64,000 nt of DNA from Pseudomonas sp. LD120 (GCF_009861525.1 NZ_WVHL01000003.1:1302001-1366000), one strand, 5' to 3'; positions 1 to 10,201 are shown, counted from the stretch's first letter. The notes: a model not told the origin generated them from the sequence alone. Translations and numbers: made by a program.

Positions 1-174
1 CCGGCAGGGGCGCCGGAAGTGGTTCGTGCGCCATTGCGCAATCGGCTGTCTAACAGGGTAGGCACGGCGGGGGCGCAGATCAATGTTTTGTAAGCGAGCG
101 ACGGGGGGACTTCAAACGCTTGGGCGCAGTCATTGCGTGTTTCATGGATCAGTTCAGCGATGGGGCGAGCGATC

Positions 175-583
175 ATGCCGTTACGAGCGTTGCGTTATTT
201 TCATGAGGTGGCCCGTTATGCCTCCCTGCGCCAGGCGGCGGAGCGGCTGTACGTGACCCCCATCGCCGTGAGCCGGCAGATCGAGCAACTGGAACACTTC
301 TTCGGCACCGCGCTGATCGAGCGCGGCCCGCGGGGCAGCCGCCTGACAGTGGAAGGCGAGTGCCTGGCCGAGCAGGTCAGCTCGACCTTGCGCGGCTTCG
401 ATCAGGTGCGCGACGTGATCGCCAGCCGCCAGCCGCCAGCCGCCAGCCGCCAGCCGCCAGAGCCAGGTAGCGGGTAACGTCAGCATCCATGTGTCGGAAA
501 GTAGCGTTTCCAGCGTGCTGGCGCCGGTGCTTGCGGCGAAGCCCGGTGCTGGGGTGAAGGCGGCAGTTTCGGTGTGTCAGTGA
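175..583 (+). pseudogene. LysR-type transcriptional regulator, truncated and frameshifted
   Basis: The first 80 or so codons from the ATG at 175 encode a clear LysR winged helix-turn-helix (MPLRALRYFHEVARYASLRQ, then AAERLYVTPIAVSRQIEQLE). The open frame stops at 475-477 just after a run of five GCCAGCC heptamers. The other frame after the repeat continues as LysR-like sequence (VAGNVSIHVSESSVSSVLAP) up to a TGA at 581-583. Full LysR proteins are about 300 residues, so the effector-binding domain is missing even if the frame were restored. An upstream in-frame ATG at 133 is possible, but the LysR domain starts at 175. The 3' end runs into the end of a convergent amidase pseudogene. Bases 1-174 hold nothing I recognise. 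Confidence 0.8.
421..460. repeat. Heptanucleotide tandem repeat (GCCAGCC)x5
   Basis: Five perfect copies of GCCAGCC occupy 421-455, followed by a partial GCCAG. The repeat lies inside the LysR reading frame. Seven is not a multiple of three, so each change in copy number shifts the frame. One or four copies would leave upstream and downstream LysR sequence in the same frame; five copies put them out of frame. Confidence 0.95.
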
Positions 584-1750
584 GACGGCGGACTCGGCCA
601 ACTGTGGAATGCTCCGCGCCAGCTCTCATAGGTCTTGGCCACCTTGCAGCAGCCATTGATCGGCAAAGCGCGGAGCGATCATCTGCAGGCCGATGGGCAG
701 GCCATCGGCGGCGAAACCGCAGTTGATCGACAGCGCCGGTTGTTCGCCCATGTTCCAGGGCAGGGGGAAGACGATGTGCTCGAACGGGTGCTGCGGGTCG
801 TTGTTCGGCGACGGCCACTGGGCGGGAAAGCGGTTGATCTGCTTGGTCGGCGACAGCATCAGGTCGAACTCGCTGAACACCTGAGCGGCGCGTTGGCGCC
901 TCTCTAACGTCTGGTTGAAGCCCTGCACCGCCTCGACCACGGACAGCTCGGCGCCCGGCGCCGGGCTCCAGCATCAGGCCGATCTTCAAGCCGTTGACCG
1001 ACACCGGTTCATTGCTCCAGTCAACGGTCAAGGGTGGCAGGCTGGTGGCATCGCGGGCGTCGGGCTTGGCCAGGTAGCACATCAGCAGCAGCGTATCCTC
1101 GACACTGCGGGTCATGGGCCCGGCGCAGCGCCCGGTGTAATACGGATCGATGGGAATCCGTCCCAGGGTCGGCTTGAACCCCACCAACCCGCACCAGGCG
1201 GCCGGCAGACGCACCGAGCCGCCGATGTCGATGCCGATGTGCAGCGGCCCGTCACCGGCGGCCGCTGTGGCCGCGGCGCCGGAACTGGAACCACCGGTAT
1301 TGCAGGCAGTGTTCCAGGGATTGCGGGTAGTGCCGTGGAAGCTCGACAGCCCCGAGGACAACATGCCGAAATCCGGCACCGTGGTCTTGGCCAGGATGAT
1401 TGCCCCAGCCTCACGCATCCGCGCGGCGGGCGTCGCATCCTGCAGGGCCGGCTTCAGGGTGGTGGCCGCGCTGCCCAGGGGAATGGGCGTGCCCTGGGTG
1501 GCGATCAGTTCCTTGACCGTCACCGCAATCCCGTCCAGCAGGCCATTGGGCGCGTCTTTGTTCCAACGTTCGGTGGAACAAGGGCCTGCTGGCGTACCTG
1601 CTCCGGATCGAAGGCATAGAGCGCACGGATATGCGGCTCCCAGCGCCGGATATGGGTCGGCAAATGTTCGTAGTAGTCCAGTGGCGAGAGCTGGCGGCTG
1701 GCGAATTGCGCCAGCAGCTGGGTGGTGGACAGATCGTGCAGATCAGTCAT
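577..1750 (-). pseudogene. Amidase signature family protein, multiple frameshifts
   Basis: Three minus-strand pieces together spell one amidase. The N-terminus is at 1750 to about 1560 (MTDLHDLSTTQLLAQF). The middle, about 1545-960, has the catalytic VKEL lysine, the GGSSSGAAA cis-serine loop and the IDIGGSVRLPA nucleophile segment. The C-terminus, about 955-628, contains LMLSPT and GLPIGLQMIAPRFADQW. Each junction needs a change of frame (near 1565, 960 and 640). The natural end KTYESWRGAF is also in a third frame, ending near 577. Total length is well short of a normal 450-500 residue enzyme in the middle. It lies directly downstream of an intact amidase of the same family and is probably a decayed relative or former extra operon member. 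A sequencing artefact is unlikely with three separate shifts. Confidence 0.82.
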
Positions 1751-1921
1751 CGAACGCATCCTTGTGTCGGGCGTCAGTCGGGTTGCTGATGACCCGACTG
1801 TAGCGCCTCCCGCCTGGCCCAACCCCCACAAAGGACGCAGCCGGGTGTTGCGTTTTTGTGAGCACGGCAGCGGCGTATCCCTCAGCCTGATTGAAGGCGG
1901 CCCCACCCAATCGAGACGTTC

Positions 1922-2008
1922 TGTAGGAGCGGGCTTGCCCGCGAAGGCGGCCTCAGGGTTTGCACAAGGCTCGCGGGCCTCTTCGCCGGCAAGCCGGCTC
2001 CTACGGGG
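1922..2008. repeat. REPIN (pair of inverted REP sequences)
   Basis: GTAGGAGCGGGCTTGCCCGC at the left end is mirrored by GCCGGCAAGCCGGCTCCTAC at the right end, with about 45 bases between. This is the typical Pseudomonas REP doublet. It sits between the intact amidase gene and the broken one, in the stretch 1751-2019, which otherwise holds no gene. Confidence 0.85.
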
Positions 2009-2019
2009 TTTTGTGCGGG

Positions 2020-3432
2020 TCAGTGTCGCAGGACGGGGGCTTGGGGGTGGGGGCTGGGGAACGCTTGTTCATAGGCCCGGCACAAGCGCAGCACTTGCTC
2101 ATCGGCAAAGCGTGCGCCGACTACGTGCAAGCCCACGGGCAGGCCGTCGTCGGCAAAGCCGCAGGGCAGTGACGCCGCCGGTTGCTGGGTCAGGTTGAAG
2201 GGGTAGCTGAAGGGCGTCCATTCCATCCATTCCCCCAGGCCCGAGCCCGGTGGGACGTTGTGTCCGGCGGCGAACGCGGTCAGGGGTAGCATGGGCGAGA
2301 GCAGCAGGTGGTAGCGCTCATGGAAAGCGGCCATGTGGGCCACCAGGGCGGCGCGAGCCTCCAGGGCGGCGCTGTAGTCGCTGAGGCTGATGCCTTCGCC
2401 CTGTTCGGCGATGCGCAGCAGGCCCGGGTCCAGCAAGGCGCGCTGGGCGGGGCTGAGGGCTGCGGTCAGGCGCGCCGCCCCGGAGAACCACAGGGTATTG
2501 AACAGCTCCAGGGGATCACTGAAACCGGGATCGACCTGCTCGATCTGCGCCCCCAGTTGCGCCAGGCGCTCCACGGCCCGGGCCACCACTCGCGCCACTT
2601 GCGGGTCGACCTTGACGTAGCCGAAGTCCGGGCTGTAGGCGATGCGCAGGCCCTTGAGGCTGGCATTTTCCGGTAACCAGGGCGTGCTGCGCGGGGCGCC
2701 GAGCAGGCCGTCACGGGCATCCGGACGGGCCACGGTCTGCAGCATCAGCACGGCGTCATCGACGCTGCGGGTCATCGGCCCCAGGTGCGAGAGGATGTTC
2801 ATCGCACTGGCCGGCCACTGCGGCACGTAGCCGAAGGTCGGCTTGATGCCGAAGGTGCCGGTGAAGGCGCAGGGAATACGGATCGAGCCCCCGGCATCGC
2901 TGCCCTGATGCAACACGCCGAGGTTCAGCGAGGCCGCTGCCGCTGCGCCACCGGAAGAACCGCCGGCCGTCAGGCGGGTGTCCCAGGGGTTGCGGGTGAT
3001 GCCGTACAACGGGTTGTCGGTCACGCCTTTCCAGCCGAATTCCGGAGTGGTGGTCTTGCCCAGTAGCACCGCGCCGGCCGCGCGCATGAAGCCGGAGAAG
3101 GGCGCGTCGACCTCCCAGGGGCCGGCGGCCGCAGTGGTTTTCGAGCCCTTGCGGGTGGGCATGCCGCGGGTCAGGGTCAGGTCCTTGATCGACGCTGGCA
3201 AGCCGTCCAGGGCGCCGCAGGGCTGGCCCTTGAGCCAGCGCTGTTCGGAGGCCCGTGCCGCGTCCAGGGCCCCTTGGTGATCGATATGGCAGTAGGCGTT
3301 GACCAGGGGATTGAAGCGCTCGATACGCGCCAGGGCGTCTTCGGTGACTTCCACCGGTGACAGGCGCTTTTCACGGTAATGGCGCAGCAGTTCGACGCCG
3401 CTCAAGGCGGCGATGTCAGTGGCTTGCTTCAT
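2020..3432 (-). CDS. Amidase (amidase signature family)
   Basis: This 470-residue protein is full length for the amidase signature family, which hydrolyses carboxamides with a Ser-cisSer-Lys triad. The triad is visible: Lys83 in SIKD, cis-Ser159 in the GGSSGGAAAA loop and nucleophile Ser183 in GSDAGGSIRIP; the 24-residue spacing between the serines fits the family. No signal peptide is seen, so it is cytoplasmic. Its ATG overlaps the stop of the upstream carbamoylase gene (ATGA), which indicates translational coupling. It is the last intact gene of the liv-like transporter operon, so it probably acts on the imported compound or a product of the carbamoylase. The exact substrate cannot be read from sequence; glutamyl-tRNA amidotransferase GatA is unlikely because there is no gatC/gatB context. 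Confidence 0.85.
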   Translation of the reverse strand: MKQATDIAALSGVELLRHYREKRLSPVEVTEDALARIERFNPLVNAYCHIDHQGALDAARASEQRWLKGQPCGALDGLPASIKDLTLTRGMPTRKGSKTTAAAGPWEVDAPFSGFMRAAGAVLLGKTTTPEFGWKGVTDNPLYGITRNPWDTRLTAGGSSGGAAAAASLNLGVLHQGSDAGGSIRIPCAFTGTFGIKPTFGYVPQWPASAMNILSHLGPMTRSVDDAVLMLQTVARPDARDGLLGAPRSTPWLPENASLKGLRIAYSPDFGYVKVDPQVARVVARAVERLAQLGAQIEQVDPGFSDPLELFNTLWFSGAARLTAALSPAQRALLDPGLLRIAEQGEGISLSDYSAALEARAALVAHMAAFHERYHLLLSPMLPLTAFAAGHNVPPGSGLGEWMEWTPFSYPFNLTQQPAASLPCGFADDGLPVGLHVVGARFADEQVLRLCRAYEQAFPSPHPQAPVLRH

Positions 3433-4709
3433 AGCGATTGAGCTCCTTGAGCGGCATTGACCATGGCCCGCAGCAGGACCGCGCAGCCGTCGGCCAGGTC
3501 CTGGGGCGCGGCGTTTTCAATTTCGTTGTGGCTGATGCCGCCCTCGCAGGGCACGAAGATCATCCCTGCCGGGCCCAGCTCGGCGATAAAGATCGCGTCG
3601 TGCCCGGCGCCGCTGACGATGTCCATGTGGCTCAGCCCCAGGTGCTCGGCGCCCTGGCGCACGGCGGCCACGCAGGCGGGATCGAAGTCCAGGGGCGGGA
3701 AGTCGGCGGTGGCGGTCAGCTCGAAGCTCAGGCCGTGCTGGCGACAGCTGTCTTCGATCACCTGGCGCACTTCATCGACCATGGCTTGCAAGCGGTCGGC
3801 GTGCAGGTGGCGCAGGTCGAGGGTCATCTGCACCTGTCCGGGGATCACGTTGCGCGAGCCCGGGTGCAGGCTCAGGCAGCCCACGGTGCCGCAGGCATGG
3901 GGCTGATGGGCATGGGCGATGCGATTGACCGCGCTGACCACTTGCGCCGCGCCCACCAGGGCGTCCTTGCGCAGGTGCATCGGCGTCGGCCCGGCGTGGG
4001 CCTCGACCCCGCTCAGGGTCAGGTCGAACCACTTCTGGCCCAGGCAGCCCATGACCACGCCAATGGTGGTCTGGCGGTCTTCCAGCACCGGCCCTTGCTC
4101 GATATGCGCTTCGAAATAGGCGCCTACCGGATGGCCGAGTACCGCACGCGGACCGGCATAGCCGATGCGCTGCAACTCGGCGCCCACCGACAGGCCCTGT
4201 TCATCCTGCTTGGCCAGGGTCTCGGCGAGGTCGAACTTGCCGGCGAACACCCCCGAACCCATCATGCACGGCGGGAAGCGTGAGCCTTCCTCGTTGGTCC
4301 AGACCACCACTTCGATCGGCGCCTGGGTTTCCAGGCCCAGGTCGTTCAGGGTGCGGATCACCTCCAGCCCGGCCATCACCCCGTAGCAGCCGTCGAACTT
4401 GCCGCCGGTGGGCTGGGTGTCGATATGGCTGCCGGTCATCACCGGGGCTCGGTTCGGGTCACGCCCGGCGCGGCGGGCGAAGATATTGCCGATGCCGTCC
4501 ACGCTGACGCTGCAGCCGGCCTCTTCGCACCAGCGCACGAACAGGTCGCGGGCCTGACGGTCGAGGTCGGTGAGGGCCAGGCGGCACACGCCGCCCTTGG
4601 CGGTGGCGCCCAGTCGGGCCAGGTCCATCAAGGACTGCCAGAGGCGCTCGCGGTTGATCAGCGAGGCATTGCTGTGCAAGGACTGCAGTGGGTCCAGTCG
4701 ACTGTTCAT
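3429..4709 (-). CDS. Zn-dependent M20 hydrolase: N-carbamoyl-L-amino-acid hydrolase / allantoate amidohydrolase type
   Basis: The 426-residue protein has the dinuclear metal site of the carbamoylase / allantoate amidohydrolase branch of the M20 family: His95 in GSHIDTQ, Asp106 in GGKFDG, Glu140-Glu141 in NEEGSRF, the HIEQGPVLE segment and the C-terminal SHNE histidine. VEAHAGPTPM marks the dimerisation or lid region. Enzymes of this group release ammonia and CO2 from N-carbamoyl groups of amino acids or ureides. The start at 4709 lies 13 bases after the LivF stop and the end overlaps the amidase start. With an amide-type ABC transporter and an amidase, it suggests import and stepwise deamidation of a carbamoyl, ureide or hydantoin-related nitrogen source. 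Substrate is inferred only. Confidence 0.85.
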   Translation of the reverse strand: MNSRLDPLQSLHSNASLINRERLWQSLMDLARLGATAKGGVCRLALTDLDRQARDLFVRWCEEAGCSVSVDGIGNIFARRAGRDPNRAPVMTGSHIDTQPTGGKFDGCYGVMAGLEVIRTLNDLGLETQAPIEVVVWTNEEGSRFPPCMMGSGVFAGKFDLAETLAKQDEQGLSVGAELQRIGYAGPRAVLGHPVGAYFEAHIEQGPVLEDRQTTIGVVMGCLGQKWFDLTLSGVEAHAGPTPMHLRKDALVGAAQVVSAVNRIAHAHQPHACGTVGCLSLHPGSRNVIPGQVQMTLDLRHLHADRLQAMVDEVRQVIEDSCRQHGLSFELTATADFPPLDFDPACVAAVRQGAEHLGLSHMDIVSGAGHDAIFIAELGPAGMIFVPCEGGISHNEIENAAPQDLADGCAVLLRAMVNAAQGAQSL

Positions 4710-4722
4710 GGCATTTCTCCCG

Positions 4723-5417
4723 TCAGGCGCTCAGGGCCAGGTAGCGGTTCTTGATGGTCGGGTCGGCGCGAAACTCGGCGGCGCTGCCCTGGTAGACCAC
4801 ACGGCCCTGTTCGAGCACGTAGTGACGGTCGGCGAGCTTGTCGCAGACCATCAGGTTCTGTTCCACCAGCAGCACCGGCAGGCCGTCTTCCTTGAGGGTG
4901 CGCAGGATCTTCACCAGCTCGTCGACGATCACCGGCGCCAGGCCCTCGGTGGGTTCGTCGAGGATCAGCAGCTTGGGGTCATTGAGCAGGGCACGGGCGA
5001 TGGCCAGCATCTGCTGTTCGCCGCCGGACAGGGCGTGGCCGGCGTTCTTGCGGCGCTCCTTGAGCCGCGGAAACATTCGGTAGACGTTGTCCAGTTGCCA
5101 GCGGCTGGTCTTGCGTTGGGCGATGCGCAGGTTTTCCTCGACGCTGAGCAGGCGAAAGATGCCCCGGTGTTCCGGCACCAGGGCCAGGCCCTGGCGGGCG
5201 ATCTCGAAGATCTTCTGGCCCACCAGCTGCTGGCCGTTGAAGTGGATCTGGCCCTGGCGCGGGCAGATGATCCCCAGAATGCTGCGCAAGGTGGTGGTCT
5301 TGCCCGCGCCATTGCGCCCCAGCAGCGTCACCAGTTCACCGGCCTCCACCTTGAGCGAGACGCCTTCGAGCACGTGGCTCTTGTCGTAGTAGGAATGGAT
5401 GTTCTCGACAGTCAGCA

Positions 5418-5418
<1 letters not shown>
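4723..5418 (-). CDS. livF-like: Branched-chain amino acid / amide-type ABC transporter ATP-binding protein (LivF family)
   Basis: This 231-residue ATPase carries Walker A GRNGAGKTT (34-42), the LSGGEQQ signature (129-135) and Walker B LLILDEP (149-155). EPTEGLAPVI after Walker B is typical of LivF/UrtE. It pairs with the LivG-type ATPase to power HAAT-family uptake. Its ATG overlaps the stop of the LivG-like gene by ATGA. The neighbouring enzymes suggest that the substrate is an amide, ureide or modified amino acid and not leucine, so the livF name denotes family only. Confidence 0.9.
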
Positions 5419-6175
<757 letters not shown>

Positions 6176-6179
<4 letters not shown>

Positions 6180-7192
6180 GAGCGTTTCTCCTCGGCCAGC
6201 AAGGCCATCTTGCGTGAGCCTTTGAGTCGTTCCACCAGGCTCGACAAACCGCCCCACAAACCGCCACGCATGAACACCACCACCAGGATCAGGATCACCC
6301 CCAGCAGAATCAGCCAGCGTGGCCACAGCTCGGAGAGGAATTCGCCCAGCAGCACGATGGCGCCGGCGCCGAGCAGGGAGCCGAACAGCGAGCCGGTGCC
6401 GCCGACGATGGTCATGATCAGGATGTTTTCCGACATCGCCAGGTCGATGTTCGACAGCGGCACGAAGTGCAGGAGCATGGCGTACAGGGCCCCGGCAATC
6501 CCGGTGACCGCGCCGGAGAGCATGAACACCAGGATCTTGAAATGCCGGGTGTCGTAGCCGATGGCGGCGGCGCGGGTTTCGTTCTCGCGGATGGCCATCA
6601 GGGTGCTGCCGAACGGCGAGGCGATCACCCGCCGGGCACCGATGAAGATCAGCAGGAACAGCACCGCGACAAACCCGTAGAAATAGCGCGCGTCGGCCAG
6701 GGACAGCAGCACCGTGTCACCGATACGAATCTCCGGGCGCGGCACGCTGAGCAGGCCGTTGTCGCCGCCGGTCCAGTCGCTGAGGGTGTAGGCAATGAAG
6801 TAGGCCATCTGACTGAAGGCCAGGGTCAGCATGACGAAGTAGATGCCGGTGCGGCGGATCGCCAGGGCGCCCACCAGCAGTGCCAGCAAGGCTCCCACCA
6901 GCGCCGCGCCGAGCAGGGCACTGAACAGCCCCAGTTGCAGATGGATCATCAACAGGGCGGCGCAGTAGGCACCGGCACCGAAGAAGATGCCCTGGCCGAA
7001 CGACAGCAGCCCGGTGTAGCCCAGCAGCAGGTTACAGGCCAGTGCGGCTAGGGCGAAGATCAGGATCTCGCTGGCCAGGGTCGCCGACGGCAGCACCAGG
7101 GGCAGGCCGATCAGCACCGCGATCACCAGCCACAGCAGGCCGCGCGATTGAGTCTTGGCAAAGGACAGAGGGTTTTTCTCGCTCATGATCAT
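6176..7192 (-). CDS. livM-like: HAAT-family ABC transporter permease (LivM family)
   Basis: This is a 338-residue integral membrane protein with about ten hydrophobic segments. It has the LivM hallmark stretches NLLLGYTGLLSFGQGIFFGAGAY and GGTGSLFGSLLGA (the EAA-like coupling loop). The start at 7192 overlaps the LivH-like stop by ATGA; an ATG two codons later at 7186 is also possible. It pairs with the LivH-like permease to form the membrane channel of the transporter. Confidence 0.9.
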
Positions 7193-8049
7193 GCTCTCCC
7201 GAACAGGCCGTATGGACGCACCAGAATGACTGCCGCCATGGCGCCGTAGATCATCAGGCTGGCGCCCTGGGGCCAGAGGCTGGTCATCAGGCTTTGCACC
7301 ACCCCCACCAGCAGACCGCCCACCAGGGCGCCGCCGAACGAGCCCATGCCGCCGATCACCACCACCACGAAGGCCACCCCGAGAATCTCCGGGCCGACAA
7401 AGGGCTGGGCGCCGCGCAAGGGCGCGAACAGCACCCCGGCGATCCCGGCCAGGGCCACGCCGAGGGCGAAGGTCATGGAAAACAGGCGAAAGATATTGGT
7501 GCCCAGCAGCGACACGGTCTCGGTGCTTTCACTGCCGGCCCGCACCAGGGCACCGAAGCGCGTGCGCTCCAGCAGCAGCCACAGGCCCAGCCCCACCAGG
7601 GCCGAGAACAGGATCAGGAACAGGCGGTAGTAGGGGTAGACGAAGTCGCCGATCACCAGCACCCCGCGCAGCAGTTCCGGCACCGCCACGGCCTTGCCCA
7701 CCGGGCCCCAGATCATCACGCTGGCTTCCTGGATGATCAGCGCGATGCCCAGGGTCACCAGGATCTGGAACATGTGCGGCAAGTGGTAGATGCGCTGGAT
7801 CAACAGGCGCTCGATGATCCAGGCCAGGGCCGCCACCACCAGGGGCGCGAGCACCAGGGCCAGCCAGAAGTTGCCGGTCAGGCTGACGGCGGTGTAGCAG
7901 ATGTAGGCGCCGAGCACGAAGAACGCGCCATGGGCGAAGTTGACGAAGTTCAGCAGGCCGAAAATGATCGTCAGGCCCACCGCGATCAGGAAGTAGATCA
8001 TCCCCAGCCCGAGGCCGTTGAGGATCTGGAACAGGTACACATTAAGCAT
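7189..8049 (-). CDS. livH-like: HAAT-family ABC transporter permease (LivH family)
   Basis: This 286-residue permease starts at 8049 (MLNVYLFQILNGLGLGMIYF), which aligns with the usual LivH N-terminus; an upstream ATG at 8151 would overlap the binding-protein gene and lacks family similarity. LNFVNFAHGAFFVLGAY and GGMGSFGGALVGG are LivH signatures. It lies 70 bases downstream of the binding-protein gene, a gap that may allow unequal expression of binding protein and membrane parts. Confidence 0.9.
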   Translation of the reverse strand: MLNVYLFQILNGLGLGMIYFLIAVGLTIIFGLLNFVNFAHGAFFVLGAYICYTAVSLTGNFWLALVLAPLVVAALAWIIERLLIQRIYHLPHMFQILVTLGIALIIQEASVMIWGPVGKAVAVPELLRGVLVIGDFVYPYYRLFLILFSALVGLGLWLLLERTRFGALVRAGSESTETVSLLGTNIFRLFSMTFALGVALAGIAGVLFAPLRGAQPFVGPEILGVAFVVVVIGGMGSFGGALVGGLLVGVVQSLMTSLWPQGASLMIYGAMAAVILVRPYGLFGRA

Positions 8050-8119
8050 GCAGGAACCCTCGGCAGGGAGCCCTTGGACGGAGCCCGCTGCCTGTAGCCA
8101 GCGATAGAAGTGTCGAGCG

Positions 8120-9322
8120 TCAGGCCAGGGCGCAGCCGGTGGCGCTGACATCCGGGAACGAGCGACCGGCGCTGAGCACTTCGGCCAGGTCGTCCTTGTC
8201 GCGCATCGTGGCGGCGGCTTTGCCCACCAGCAGGTAGTAATCCTTGATCACCTGATGGTCGCCGGCGCGGATGCTCTCCTCTCCGGTGGGGCCCTGGTAG
8301 GTCAGGCCCTGCATGGCCTTGGCCACGGTAGCGCCGTCAAAGCTGCCGGTGGCGGCAATGGTGTCCAGGATGATCTTGCTGCCGATGTAGTCGGCGGCCA
8401 GCGGGTAGGTGGGGTTGATGCCGTATTTGGCCTGGGTCAGCTTCACCAGTTCGCGATTGAGCGGAGTGTCCACCTGATGCCAGTACTGCGCGCCGAGGTA
8501 GACGCCTTCCAGCACGTCGCTGCCCAGCTCCTGGAACTGGTCGAGCCCGGCGGACCACACCAGCAGCACCTTCATGCGTTCCTTGATGCCGAAGTTCACC
8601 GCCTGGCGCAGGGCGTTGGATGACTGGCTGCCGAAGTTCAACAGCACCAGCACATCGGGACGCGCGGCGATGGCGTTGGTCAGGTAGCCGGAGAACTCCT
8701 GCTCCTGCAAGGAATGGTAGCTGTTGCCGATGTGCTCGATGCCGTGTTCGGCACACACCTGCTTCGCCCCTTCCAGCAAGGCTTCGCCGAACACGTATTG
8801 CGGGGTGATGGTGTACCAGCGCTTGGCCTCGGGCAGCAACTTGATCAGCGGCACCATGGTTTCACGGATGGCGCCGTAGGTTGGCACCGACCAGCGAAAG
8901 GTCGAGGCATTGCAGTCCTTGCCGGTGACCTCATCGGCGCCCACCGGGGTCATGAACACCCCGCCGACCTTGCCCACCTCCTTGGCCACCGCCAGCGCCG
9001 AAGACGACAGGGTGCAGCCCTGGAAGAACCGCGCGCCGTCCTGGGCAATCGCCTCCTGGACCCGGCGCACCGCCTTGCCGGCGTTGCCCTCGGTGTCGAT
9101 CACCTTGTAGTGCAGCGGTCGCCCCAGCAGGGTCGGGTACTGCTCCGCCGCCAGGCGCGAGCCCATGTCGGCGAACTTGCCGTAGCTGGCAAAGGCGCCG
9201 GACATCGACTTCAAACCGTAAAAGGTAAAGGGTTCGGCGGCAAAGGCGTTGCGCACCCCCAGCCCGAGGCTGAGGGCACCGCTAACGGCCAGACCGGCTT
9301 TCAACAACGTACGACGCTGCAT
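8120..9322 (-). CDS. Periplasmic substrate-binding protein of the HAAT transporter, Tat-type signal
   Basis: A 400-residue type I periplasmic binding protein (Peripla_BP_6 group, LivK/AmiC-like). The N-terminus MQRRTLLKAGLAVSGALSLG has the twin-arginine pattern RRTLLK followed by a modest hydrophobic stretch and cleavage after AFAA, so export by Tat is likely. The start at 9322 follows a strong AAGGAG ribosome-binding site; the ATG at 9406 lacks this. Later segments such as GCTLSSSALAVAKEV and PTYPLAADYIGSKI fit an amide or urea-derivative binder more than LivJ/K. It is the first structural gene of the operon and lies just after the GntR regulator. Confidence 0.86.
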   Translation of the reverse strand: MQRRTLLKAGLAVSGALSLGLGVRNAFAAEPFTFYGLKSMSGAFASYGKFADMGSRLAAEQYPTLLGRPLHYKVIDTEGNAGKAVRRVQEAIAQDGARFFQGCTLSSSALAVAKEVGKVGGVFMTPVGADEVTGKDCNASTFRWSVPTYGAIRETMVPLIKLLPEAKRWYTITPQYVFGEALLEGAKQVCAEHGIEHIGNSYHSLQEQEFSGYLTNAIAARPDVLVLLNFGSQSSNALRQAVNFGIKERMKVLLVWSAGLDQFQELGSDVLEGVYLGAQYWHQVDTPLNRELVKLTQAKYGINPTYPLAADYIGSKIILDTIAATGSFDGATVAKAMQGLTYQGPTGEESIRAGDHQVIKDYYLLVGKAAATMRDKDDLAEVLSAGRSFPDVSATGCALA

Positions 9323-9424
9323 GGGGTAACTCCTTGGTTTAGTTATTGGCAGGAGTGGCAATGGCGAATCGACGTAGCAGCCTGTGTTCAGGCTTGTTAT
9401 TGGCAAAGCGGTGGACGGCGGGCG

Positions 9425-10195
9425 CTATCGGTGGTGGTCGAACTCCAGCAGGAAGTGCTGGGTGACTTCGCCTTCCAGGGCGGTCATGTGGTGCTCGGCG
9501 TCGCACATGTGTTCGTGCATCAACTGGCGCACTGCGCGTTCATCTTCGGCGCGCAAGGCCAGCAGCAAGCGTTTGTGGTAATCCAGGTTGGCGGCGTCGA
9601 ACTGCTTGCGCTTGGGCTTGTAGGCCTTCTTCAGCACCACCAGGTCGCGCAGCAAATCGTTGAGAAACTGCGCCATGAAACTCAGCAGCGGGTTGGGGCA
9701 GGCTCGCCCCAGCAGGTTGTGGAACTCCAGTTCGGCGATGCGCTGCTCGCGCTGGCCAGCCTCGCTGTCCTCGGGGTGGCTGCAGAAGTCGATATTGTCC
9801 TGCAGGGCCTTGAAATCCGCCTCGCTCAAACGCCCGATCACCGACACCGCCAGCTCCACCTCGATCACCTTGCGCAACTGATAGACCTGCTCGCCGTCCA
9901 TGTGCTGGAAGTGCAGGTAGTTGCGCAGCGCGCGGCTGGCCGGCTCGGTGCCGGCCTGGTTCAGGTAGGCGCCGCCGTTGGGCCCGGTGCGGGTATTGAC
10001 CAGGCCTTCCACCTCCAGCGCCTTGAGCGCCTCCCGGGCCGAGCCCTTGGAGCATTGGAAGCTTTCCATCAACTCCTTCTCGGTGGGCAAGCGGTCACCG
10101 GGGCGTAGGGCATCGGTGACGATGGAACGCTTCACCGACTCGACAATCACGTCGGAAAGCTTCTGGCGTTTGCGGCGAACGGGGCGTTTCAGCAT
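9425..10195 (-). CDS. GntR-family transcriptional regulator (FadR subfamily, FCD domain)
   Basis: The 256-residue protein has a GntR winged helix at about residues 12-80 (RPGDRLPTEKELMESFQCSK, then GSAREALKALEVEGLV). A helical FCD effector domain at about 100-240 shows the expected metal-binding Asp/His positions (ELEFHNLLG, HKRLLLALRA, HEHM). It is transcribed in the same direction as the transporter-amidase operon, about 100 bases upstream of the binding-protein gene. It is the likely pathway regulator, responding to an imported acid or amide. A perfect palindrome lies 7 bases before its start codon and suggests autoregulation. Confidence 0.88.
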   Translation of the reverse strand: MLKRPVRRKRQKLSDVIVESVKRSIVTDALRPGDRLPTEKELMESFQCSKGSAREALKALEVEGLVNTRTGPNGGAYLNQAGTEPASRALRNYLHFQHMDGEQVYQLRKVIEVELAVSVIGRLSEADFKALQDNIDFCSHPEDSEAGQREQRIAELEFHNLLGRACPNPLLSFMAQFLNDLLRDLVVLKKAYKPKRKQFDAANLDYHKRLLLALRAEDERAVRQLMHEHMCDAEHHMTALEGEVTQHFLLEFDHHR

Positions 10196-10201
10196 GGGCG
10201 G

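Noticed and set aside
480..1523. Long minus-strand frame taken as one complete 347-residue amidase
   Set aside because: Only about 190 residues after the start are amidase-like; the rest is out of frame. The true C-terminus lies in another frame, so the whole is a pseudogene.
1922..2008. Possible CRISPR-like or attachment-site repeat
   Set aside because: It is a single inverted pair with the standard REP core, repeated elsewhere in the window in the same form. There is no regular spacer array and no integrase.
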